Assembly (NCBI GenBank): GCA_003118195.1 | Contig: BEXV01000708.1 | Span: 92,310 to 106,860 of the forward strand | DNA length: 14,551 bases | Source of the DNA: Hemicentrotus pulcherrimus | Lineage: Eukaryota > Echinodermata > Echinoidea > Camarodonta > Strongylocentrotidae | Direction: 5' to 3' | Part shown: positions 10,701-14,551 of the stretch, piece after piece | Layout: each line of letters begins with the position of its first letter | Numbering within the stretch: the stretch's first letter is position 1 | Notes under the pieces: model-generated | The model's input: the letters and a program-made list of their open reading frames with translations, nothing else | What the model was told of the DNA's origin: nothing | Databases searched by the model: none | Program-made: the position numbers and the translations under genes

Positions 10701-13517
10701 CTTTGCAACCGCAAATAGTACCCTCACTAAAGCCACAGAAATAATCAGAGCACCAATAATTAGTGGTGGGTACATTATGAAGCTGTTGTAATTAATTGTG
10801 AATTTGACTAACCTGATGGCTGGCATCTCTTGTTGTTATCTAGTGACATGAAGGTATACATCCGGAGATCTTCAGCAAACGGAAGCTCAATGTAGAAGAG
10901 AGCCTGTAAAGATTGAATTTAATTGAACAGAAATAAATCAGATGGGAACGATGACCACTCAAGGAATGGTACCTAAAAGTTCTTATATACAGTAAATCTC
11001 CGTGTATAAGGCGCATTTTTTTGCCGCCTAAGATAGCACTGCAAGTAATATGTCCCTCTATTTGTTTACCTTCAAGCCTAATAATAATAACTGTATAAAA
11101 TAATATTTTGGGTTTATATAGCCCTTAATACATTGACAATGTCTCTGCCCTTTACATATTTATACTATTACCTAGGTCATCAGATGATCAGATGCAGGCT
11201 GGCCTGCACACAATGTATACTCATGCTCCACTTCCTCGGGAGCAGTCAACCAAGGGGGTGTTTCATAAAGCTGTTCGTAAAGTTACGCATGACTTTACGA
11301 ATGACATGTATATGAAGTGCCAAATGTAATGCTCAATCATTATTCATTATTATTTATTCAGTTGAACTGTGCAGATGTAGATCAACGTTCTTATTATAAC
11401 AAACATTTTTAATGTAAAGTATATTTTTTGCCATAATTTAATTGAGGTTATTGGAAATATCAGAAACAAATTTGGGCATCCTATCTGGCACTTCATATAT
11501 ACGAGTCGTTCGTAAAGTCATGCGCAATTTTACGAACTCTTTATGAAACACACCCCAGGAGCCATTTATGATACAGATACAGAAACAAAACAAATCATCA
11601 ATCAATCACCAATAACTCAAACATTAAGTAGAATATGCCAATTATTGGGCATGATTTTCTATCCAAGGCATAGGAAACGTGGACACCTTCTGTGCCATCA
11701 AGTTCTCATGCAGCAGCGCTACATGGAATTTCAAGTGATAAATTCAGACTTGGAAAGGTCGCATCATTGTTATTTTGGGAATAATATGTATTTCACAGGA
11801 AATCATTACAATCAGAGTACCCATTTTTCTTTTTTGGTAAAAAAAACAAACAAACAAACAAAGCCATCATTTCATCTCTACACACTATTCAACACTCAAA
11901 CTCTAGGTACCGACTTGTTGCCAATGACAATGAATGGGTAAACCATTGTCATATATCCTCTCACCTCATAATTAGCTTTGATGTGTGGAGCCAAGAATCC
12001 AATCCTTGGAGCACTACTAGCCGAGTAGGCTCTCCTAACGATGGCTACCGAGTTGGTCTCGTAAAGAGCATTGACAAGAGCCGAGAATGACATTGCCGCT
12101 GCCTGGTCGTCTGGCTGGGCGTAGAAGATGTACACGCTGTTGCCTATCTGCTGGTGCTTTTTGATCTGGTGAAAAAGAGAGCAAATTGAAAAATGTGGAT
12201 ATTATACTATCAGGCCTTTTAGATCCTCAGTGACTAACTTTAAGGAACACTTCAAATATATTTCATTTTTGCCATGTGAATTCAAACAGCTGAAATATTA
12301 CTCTAAGCATGAACAAATCTTATTTATATCAAATAAATTTAAATCAGCTTTTAGGAAAGAATTATGTAACAATAACCTTTTAATATACAATCAACAAAGT
12401 ATATAAAGGTCTTTTACAGGTATATATTTGAATACTAGTACAATAAAGCACTAGGTACATGTAGTAACATCAAACTGACTATTTTTTGTAGAGTATATAT
12501 TTACGAATCATCAAAACCATCAGAAAAGATAATTTCACAAAAAATGATGGTTTTCGAGACCCTACTCTTCAGGGATCAATTCATAGCTATGCACGACCAT
12601 TAAATTTCATCTTTATCAGATAATCATTATTCTCTAATACCTTACTTTGCTATCTTTAGTGAATCCAAGGACTTGCATGACTTTGCCAGGTTTCTTGTAA
12701 TCCATGTTTTTCTTATCCTCCTCTGAGATTGGGATGATGTCGTTACCATAGCGATACCCTGAATATAGAAGATGGATAGAGGATGGAAAAGTCAGTTGTG
12801 TGATATTTTGTTTTCCAATTCTATGTTGAATATTATCTAAATCTTTGAAATGACAATAAGCGTTTTTTTATAACAAGTAATTCTCATTTAAAAATGAGAA
12901 TTACCAGGGATACATTTAACAAAATTTAAAACAAAAAATGTATGTTTGAGCACCTGTAGTAATTTGAAAAATACAACCCCATCAAGTCAACATGTGATTA
13001 AACATGAGGGTAGCATTCAATGAAAATACAGGAAATTATGTGATTACTATTTGATCATTAATATATGATATGTACAAGGCAAAACACGCTTAGAAACAAT
13101 GAGTATTGAGCACTATAACAATGTAGATTACCAACATAACTAACTTCTATGTATGTACTATTTTTTAATAATTTCATGAATCAATGCTAATTTTTTGTTT
13201 TACGGTTGGAAGGAAATGTTAGAGTAATGTGTTTCCTACATAAATCAAATCAAAGCATCTGATGACCTAGTTCCTCAAATAGGGCGACAAGCCATAGGTC
13301 CCCTACAACTTTCAATTACAACCATACACTCTGCTTATTATAATAAGTAATCAGTCATTTTCTTTTTTTCATCAATCTCACCTTCCACCTGGTCCTCCTT
13401 TTCTACTTCTGTTTCTTCGTCATCGTTGAGATGCTTCGAGCGAATGGTCTGAGGGGTGAATTCTCTGTGACCTTTCTGGAAGGTGGACTTCCAGCTTTTA
13501 GCAGTAGCTTCTTTCAC
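3513..13517 (-). CDS. XRCC5: XRCC5 / Ku80, 3' part of the gene (14 coding exons, spliced)
   Basis: Ku80 pairs with Ku70 to form a ring that threads onto broken DNA ends in the nucleus and recruits DNA-PKcs for non-homologous end joining. Fourteen exons join in phase to 1407 coding bases: 468 residues and TAA. This equals the length of human Ku80 from about residue 265 to its end. In order, the fragment holds the beta-barrel with the Ku signature GYRYGNDIIPIS (residues about 46-57), the segment GFLAPHIKANYE (about 139-150), the C-terminal arm CLMHRALNPDDPIP (about 226-239), a linker with a basic nuclear-localisation-like patch PARKKAKVDD (about 297-306), the helical C-terminal domain (about 326-442), and an acidic tail ending EExxxDDLLDML. 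The vWA domain and start codon lie past the right edge. There are no frameshifts or internal stops, so the gene looks intact. Identity rests on recalled Ku80 homology, which holds along the whole length. Confidence 0.96.
3528..4429 (-). other. XRCC5 intron 13
   Basis: A 902-nt GT-AG intron (donor GTGAGT, acceptor TCTACAG) between the acidic-tail exon and the terminal exon. AT-rich, with no internal exon or clear repeat seen. If retained, the frame continues 17 codons past DDL to a TGA, which would replace LDML with a hydrophobic tail. Confidence 0.8.
4430..4495 (-). CDS. XRCC5: XRCC5 exon, acidic tail with start of the DNA-PKcs motif
   Basis: Encodes 22 residues, EEEVPMEEEPAAANEEEDAD plus DL, phase 0 at both ends. 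The acceptor is TTTATTCAG and the donor is the strong GTGAGTG. The end of this exon fits the PIKK-recruitment consensus EExxxDDL known from Ku80, NBS1 and ATRIP. The Glu-rich stretch replaces the less acidic spacer of human Ku80. Confidence 0.92.
4496..4838 (-). other. XRCC5 intron 12
   Basis: A 343-nt GT-AG intron with donor GTATGC. It contains a small decamer-periodic stretch at 4621-4650, in which GATT recurs at 10-nt steps, flanked by two AGATCT sites (4615-4620 and 4653-4658). No gene is seen inside. Confidence 0.75.
4839..4906 (-). CDS. XRCC5: XRCC5 exon, end of the helical C-terminal domain
   Basis: With one base carried over from the exon before, it encodes DGLTLIDVAEASDSKVSKDE followed by ADK. 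DGLTLI matches DGITLI in human Ku80, at the end of the C-terminal helical domain. The acceptor is TTCTGACAG and the donor is GTATGC. It ends in phase 0. Confidence 0.93.
4907..5985 (-). other. XRCC5 intron 11
   Basis: A 1079-nt GT-AG intron, the longest that is complete in the window. It carries an opposite-strand open frame of 138 codons at 5234-5650 and another of 80 codons at 5704-5946. Neither resembles a known family. The sequence around 5300-5480 and 5755-5870 is slightly GC-richer than typical intron, so an old transposon fragment is possible, but I cannot name one. Confidence 0.7.
5986..6082 (-). CDS. XRCC5: XRCC5 exon, helical C-terminal domain
   Basis: Starts in phase 0 after TCTACAG and encodes 32 residues, LSEPETFNAYLRKLKDELKE then LLKVDFWQDVTK, plus one base. 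It aligns with the human segment FSEEQRFNNFLKALQEK through HFWEIV, including the Phe-Trp pair in the last helix. The donor is GTAAGAT. Confidence 0.95.
6083..6387 (-). other. XRCC5 intron 10
   Basis: A 305-nt GT-AG intron, AT-rich. The donor is GTAACAT. No repeats or genes seen. Confidence 0.8.
6388..6500 (-). CDS. XRCC5: XRCC5 exon, helical C-terminal domain
   Basis: With one carried base it encodes 38 residues, beginning AADQMGRRILQLVEESFGPQ and ending YREQAIQ. It aligns with the human segment from ASNQLINHIEQ to FREEAIK; the Cys of MDCLMVYRE matches the Cys of IDCIRAFRE. The acceptor is CCTTTTAG. It ends in phase 0. Confidence 0.95.
6501..6917 (-). other. XRCC5 intron 9
   Basis: A 417-nt GT-AG intron with strong donor GTAAGAT. 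AT-rich, with no recognisable repeat or exon. Confidence 0.8.
6918..6990 (-). CDS. XRCC5: XRCC5 exon, start of the helical C-terminal domain
   Basis: Encodes 24 residues beginning VGTVDPVGDFKAIISQKDED, plus one base. VGTVDPVGDFKAII matches human VGSVNPAENFRVLV, the entry to the C-terminal domain. The acceptor is TTTTCTAG and the donor is GTAAGAT. It lies directly downstream, in transcript order, of the repeat-filled intron 8. Confidence 0.94.
6991..7807 (-). other. XRCC5 intron 8, mostly tandem repeat
   Basis: An 817-nt GT-AG intron with good donor GTATGT. About three quarters of it is the triplet-rich array described separately, and the array starts within about 10 nt of the donor. The 200 nt near the acceptor (6991-7190) are ordinary AT-rich sequence. 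Confidence 0.85.
7180..7797. repeat. ATC/CAC triplet-rich satellite array with ~125-bp higher-order units
   Basis: The plus strand is built almost entirely of ATC, ACC and ATT triplets. The phrase AATGCCACCAGCCCACC recurs at 7211, 7339 and 7464 (steps of 128 and 125). The phrase CACCTCCACAACCAATAC recurs at 7308, 7433, 7552 and 7648 (steps of 125, 119 and 96, the third with one change). This is therefore a minisatellite of about four units, the last shortened. Two uninterrupted ATC runs lie at about 7571-7618 and 7666-7704 and look like recent microsatellite expansion. It explains the His-, Asp- and Ile-rich open frames on both strands, which are not genes. In the XRCC5 transcript it reads as GAU/GGU repeats. 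Confidence 0.95.
7808..7913 (-). CDS. XRCC5: XRCC5 exon, linker with nuclear-localisation-like patch
   Basis: With two carried bases it encodes 36 residues: SDGGDGEPARKKAKVDDEVN, then GGDLSMAGMAIGVVTE. It corresponds to the flexible human linker around DGPTAKKLKTE, which carries the Ku80 nuclear localisation signal. PARKKAKV keeps the Lys-Lys-x-Lys core. The acceptor is TCAACCTAG and the donor GTATGT. The reading frame stays open far into the downstream intron (about 145 more codons, Asp/Gly-rich) because the repeat there lacks stops. Confidence 0.93.
7914..8713 (-). other. XRCC5 intron 7 with a SINE-like insertion
   Basis: An 800-nt GT-AG intron. The donor GTACAATT is weak compared with the GTAAGT/GTGAGT donors elsewhere in this gene, and it sits within about 15 nt of the simple tail of the SINE-like element at 8455-8700. 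The remainder (7914-8450) is AT-rich and without visible features. Confidence 0.8.
8455..8700 (+). mobile_element. tRNA-derived SINE-like element
   Basis: The plus strand holds a Pol III B box, GGTTCAAATCC at 8505-8515 (consensus GGTTCGANTCC), with a degenerate A-box candidate TAGATGAGATA at 8470-8480. A body with AAATAGGTACCTAGCAGGAA (about 8548-8567) follows, which resembles echinoderm SINE bodies from memory, and then a TAA/ATT triplet-rich 3' tail. The tRNA-like head, unrelated body and simple tail are typical of SINEs. The A box is poor and only 24 nt from the B box, so the copy is probably decayed. It lies antisense to XRCC5. Confidence 0.65.
8714..8907 (-). CDS. XRCC5: XRCC5 exon, C-terminal arm
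   Basis: Starts in phase 0 after AATTGCAG and encodes 64 residues plus two bases. It opens CLMHRALNPDDPIPGIETAI, matching human [20 protein letters not shown], and continues with the conserved KKLFKLEKVKAKENVT (human KTLFPLIEAKKKDQVT). This arm wraps against Ku70 in the heterodimer. The donor GTACAA is weak. Read-through would add about 62 codons, ending inside the antisense SINE at about 8527. Confidence 0.96.
8908..9370 (-). other. XRCC5 intron 6
   Basis: A 463-nt GT-AG intron with donor GTGAGA. It holds a short palindrome CCCAATGTATTGGG at 9060-9073 and nothing gene-like. Confidence 0.8.
9371..9443 (-). CDS. XRCC5: XRCC5 exon, arm entry
   Basis: With two carried bases it encodes 25 residues, EDEDGDTEALKPKNTLNPYT then QRLCQ. 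It aligns with human [26 protein letters not shown]; the NP(Y/R)xQRL core is conserved. The acceptor is CATTGCTAG and the donor GTGAGA. It ends in phase 0. Confidence 0.94.
9444..9944 (-). other. XRCC5 intron 5
   Basis: A 501-nt GT-AG intron with consensus donor GTAAGT. AT-rich, with no recognisable repeat or exon. Confidence 0.8.
9945..10005 (-). CDS. XRCC5: XRCC5 exon, end of beta-barrel region
   Basis: With one carried base it encodes EEQLAAVDSLIDNMDLMTAE plus two bases. It matches human [20 protein letters not shown] closely. The acceptor is GGATTTGCAG and the donor the consensus GTAAGT. Confidence 0.96.
10188..10225. repeat. Hairpin-bearing repeat fragment
   Basis: AGGGCTGC at 10188 faces GTAGCCCT ending at 10225, an 8-bp stem with one mismatch around a 22-nt loop. 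It is a GC-richer island in AT-rich intron and is followed by T- and A-rich sequence. The layout recalls the 3' end of a non-LTR retrotransposon, where a terminal hairpin precedes a simple tail. No coding remnant is visible, so the family is not identified. Confidence 0.35.
10384..10420 (+). repeat. AAATC pentanucleotide repeat
   Basis: About seven near-perfect copies of a 5-bp unit (AAATC, with AAAATC and AAATT variants at the left end). A simple intronic microsatellite. Confidence 0.85.
10813..10903 (-). CDS. XRCC5: XRCC5 exon, beta-barrel region
   Basis: Starts in phase 0 after CTTTACAG and encodes 30 residues beginning ALFYIELPFAEDLRMYTFMS, plus one base. It matches human [20 protein letters not shown]; the LPFxEDLR core is a strong Ku80 marker. 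The donor is GTTAGT. Confidence 0.96.
10990..11030. repeat. hAT-like terminal inverted repeat remnant
   Basis: CAGTAAATCTCCGTGTATAA at 10990-11009 is followed by GGCGCATTTTTTTGCCGCC. A CAG-initial terminus with a GTATAAGGCGCA block resembles the ends of non-autonomous hAT elements. GGCGCA...TGCCGCC can also pair locally. I did not find a clear second terminus in the window, so it may be a solo or truncated end. Confidence 0.4.
11079..11254 (+). repeat. Dispersed repeat, copy 1 (TAA tail, TTTATATAGCSCTTA core)
   Basis: TAATAATAATAA is followed by TTTATATAGCCCTTAATACA and, after a spacer, ACTATTACCTAGG. The same order of blocks occurs at 14347-14428, so the two are copies of one family. A GCCTGCA-rich part and CCTCGGGAGCAGTC lie between the core and the MITE that begins at 11255, and probably belong to it too. 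No coding capacity is seen. Confidence 0.55.
11255..11556. mobile_element. MITE with long, internally palindromic inverted arms
   Basis: The left arm (11255 to about 11324) starts GGGGTGTTTCATAAAG. The right arm (about 11483-11556), read in reverse complement, starts GGGGTGTGTTTCATAAAG. The arms match over about 70 bp, ending at a shared GAAGTGCCA block. Inside each arm is a second inverted repeat, TTCGTAAAGT facing ACTTTACGAA (left at 11274-11283 and 11292-11301; right at 11509-11518 and 11527-11536, where the second half reads ATTTTACGAA). The core between the arms is AT-rich and non-coding. The whole is about 302 bp, typical of a non-autonomous DNA transposon. No clear target-site duplication is visible. 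Confidence 0.8.
11840..11861 (+). repeat. AAAC tetranucleotide repeat
   Basis: A poly-A run leads into four AAAC units. A short simple repeat in intron 3. Confidence 0.7.
11965..12165 (-). CDS. XRCC5: XRCC5 exon, beta-barrel core
   Basis: Encodes 67 residues in phase 0 at both ends. Conserved blocks are FYAQPDDQAAAMSFSALVNA (human FAARDDEAAAVALSSLIHA), then VAIVRRAY (human VAIVRYAY) and GFLAPHIKANYE (human VAFPHIKHNYE). These belong to the Ku beta-barrel that encircles DNA. The acceptor is TTTTTCACCAG and the donor GTGAGA. Confidence 0.97.
12166..12645 (-). other. XRCC5 intron 2
   Basis: A 480-nt GT-AG intron with donor GTAAGG. AT-rich, with no recognisable repeat or exon. Confidence 0.8.
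12646..12758 (-). CDS. XRCC5: XRCC5 exon, Ku signature segment
   Basis: With one carried base it encodes 38 residues, from GYRYGNDIIPISEEDKKNMD to VLGFTKDSK. GYRYGNDIIP is the Ku80 signature (human GFRYGSDIVP), and MDYKKPGKVMQVLGF follows human MKYKSEGKCFSVLGF. The acceptor is TATATTCAG and the donor GTAAGG. It ends in phase 0. Confidence 0.97.
12759..13381 (-). other. XRCC5 intron 1 (first complete intron in the window)
   Basis: A 623-nt GT-AG intron with donor GTGAGA. It holds a 13-bp perfect inverted repeat at 12877-12904 and a 14-bp palindrome CTTATTATAATAAG at 13334-13347. No gene or transposon end is recognised. Confidence 0.8.
12877..12904. repeat. Perfect 13-bp inverted repeat with 2-nt loop
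   Basis: GTAATTCTCATTT at 12877-12889 and its exact reverse complement AAATGAGAATTAC at 12892-12904, separated by AA. It can form a tight hairpin in DNA or in the XRCC5 pre-mRNA. It is too short for a microRNA precursor and has no T-run typical of a functional terminator. Confidence 0.8.
13382..13517 (-). CDS. XRCC5: XRCC5 exon, first coding exon inside the window
   Basis: Starts in phase 0 after ATATGACTAG and encodes 45 residues plus one base, from VKEATAKSWKSTFQKGHREF to HLNDDEETEVEKEDQVE. LNDDEETEVEKED aligns with human LNDDDETEVLKED, and the start aligns with human RVKKTWTVVDAKTL at about residue 265. Earlier exons, with the vWA domain, must lie upstream beyond 14551. Confidence 0.95.
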
Positions 13518-14551
13518 CTAGTCATATAAAGAGAATGCAAGGGGATTTCATTCAGCAATACAGATGGGCGTCATATCCATAAATCTGGCAAACTATTATA
13601 TCCCTACATCACCATCCCTGAGACAGCAACACTGATGACAACTACTTCAAGAATAAATACCATTACAACAACTATCTCTAAGAAGATTCTGTACAATATG
13701 TCCCCTACAACAAATGACTTTTTGCCTATATACTTCATCCAAAATTTAACAATTTCTTGATATGACCACTGAATAACAGTGCTTTCTTACATCAACACTA
13801 CTATTCATCATAGTCACATCAAGAGGTTTTTAAATTTAATTGTATTCATGGATGATAAATGGATATCATCTGCCATATGGGGCATACTGCAAGCAAGCGC
13901 CCTCTTACATGATAACCGCCAACAAATGCTACTCATTTAAGATGATGTCCTAGATGATCTTTATACACCACTGGTCCTATAAAAATTGGGCCCACACATC
14001 ACTGGCTCTAAGCATGATTTATCTTATGCCAACATAATAATCTTTGTATCATCGGGGTAATGGATTAGCATACCCCTTACCTGAACCATATTACTCTAAT
14101 GCCTTACCCAAACCCTTACACTAATCCTAAACTTGAATCTTTATGAAATGTAAAGACAAAAAGTAGAATTTGTCACAATTTCTTTTAATGATGTAAAACA
14201 AGAATTGACTTTAACAGAATGAATACCCTATCAGCTTTAAGTGATTATTCAACATTCAACTTGAATTTCAACTTGAATACCTGAGTCCATTGCTCCATTG
14301 GTCATTAGGTATCTTCCCTAAGAACCAACTTCATATTAATAATACTACTAATAATAATACTCAAAGTTTTTATATGGCGCTTATTACAATCACTAAGTGC
14401 TTCCAAACTTGGAGATTATTACCCAAGGTTTAGCTGTGCTGACATAACGACACTCTAATACATATATCTCTTAGTTTTAGGTAGGAAAAAAACACTTCTT
14501 TACTATTTCCTGTCCAATATTTAACTATGACATTTTATTTAATTCATGGAG
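13518..14551 (-). other. XRCC5 upstream intron, partial
   Basis: No segment on the minus strand encodes the expected preceding Ku80 residues (the human LTIGSNLSIRIAAYKSIL region), so the whole 1034 nt is read as intron continuing past the edge. It contains a second copy of the dispersed repeat at 14338-14430 and is otherwise featureless. Confidence 0.7.
14338..14430 (+). repeat. Dispersed repeat, copy 2 (TAA tail, TTTATATGGCGCTTA core)
   Basis: AATAATACTACTAATAATAA leads into TTTATATGGCGCTTATTACA, then CACTAAGTGCTTCCAAACTT and GATTATTACCCAAGG. The block order matches the copy at 11079-11254. GGCGCTTA...TAAGTGCTT is partly self-complementary, which suggests a small stem. A non-coding interspersed repeat of a type I associate with echinoderm genomes; the family is not named. 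Confidence 0.55.

Larger units (their letters stand above)
10006..10812 (-). other. XRCC5 intron 4
   Basis: An 807-nt GT-AG intron with donor GTTAGT. It holds a hairpin-bearing repeat fragment at 10188-10225 and a pentanucleotide repeat at 10384-10420. A plus-strand open frame at 10441-10650 (69 codons) is low-complexity and not supported as a gene. Confidence 0.75.
10904..11964 (-). other. XRCC5 intron 3, transposon-rich
   Basis: A 1061-nt GT-AG intron (donor GTGAGA, acceptor CTTTACAG). It carries a hAT-like terminus (10990), a dispersed repeat (11079-11254), an inverted-repeat MITE (11255-11556) and an AAAC repeat (about 11840-11861). The open frame at 11543-11941 on the plus strand starts in the MITE arm and is not supported as a gene. 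Confidence 0.8.

Noticed and set aside
11543..11941. A 132-codon plus-strand gene.
   Set aside because: It begins in the MITE's right arm and runs through intron sequence with an AAAC repeat; no protein similarity was recognised.
11896..12135. A separate 79-codon minus-strand gene starting at an internal Met.
   Set aside because: It is the XRCC5 exon 11965-12165 read from an internal Met into the next intron.
13518..14551. An additional upstream XRCC5 exon inside the window.
   Set aside because: No minus-strand segment with an AG/GT frame encodes the expected preceding Ku80 residues; only intron-like sequence was seen.

Overview
The window is AT-rich eukaryotic nuclear DNA from an animal. 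It carries the 3' two thirds of one protein-coding gene on the minus strand: XRCC5, which encodes Ku80 (Ku86), the larger subunit of the Ku heterodimer that binds DNA ends in non-homologous end joining. Fourteen coding exons can be joined from 13517 down to the stop codon at 3513. Every intron is GT-AG, all reading phases agree, and together they encode 468 residues plus a stop. Human Ku80 has 732 residues, so the missing first third (the N-terminal vWA domain and the start of the beta-barrel) should lie beyond the right edge. The protein ends in LDML, directly matching the LDMI end of vertebrate Ku80, and it carries the EExxxDDL motif that recruits DNA-PKcs.

The organism is probably a marine invertebrate deuterostome, most likely an echinoderm such as a sea urchin. 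This is inferred from the vertebrate-like Ku80 tail, introns of 0.3 to 1.1 kb, and dispersed repeats that resemble families I associate with echinoderm genomes. No species can be named from the sequence alone.

Layout, left to right: 1 to about 2840 is AT-rich and shows no recognisable gene, only a GC-richer repeat relic near 2286-2357. The region 2839-3512 is the likely 3' UTR. From 3513 to 13517 the exons alternate with introns, and several introns hold repeats. Intron 8 holds a roughly 600-bp array of ATC/CAC triplets organised as ~125-bp minisatellite units. Intron 7 holds a tRNA-derived SINE-like element beside a weak splice donor. Intron 4 holds pentanucleotide repeats and a hairpin repeat fragment. 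Intron 3 holds a hAT-like terminus, a dispersed repeat and a ~300-bp MITE with long inverted arms. Intron 1 holds a 13-bp perfect hairpin. From 13518 to the right edge is probably intron, with a second copy of the dispersed repeat seen in intron 3. Introns are numbered here from the first one wholly inside the window, in transcript order.

Nothing in the window points clearly to an unknown multi-gene system. The best leads are the coupling between repeats and splice sites in introns 7 and 8, and the split DNA-PKcs motif whose last four residues are encoded by a terminal exon with only 15 coding bases.
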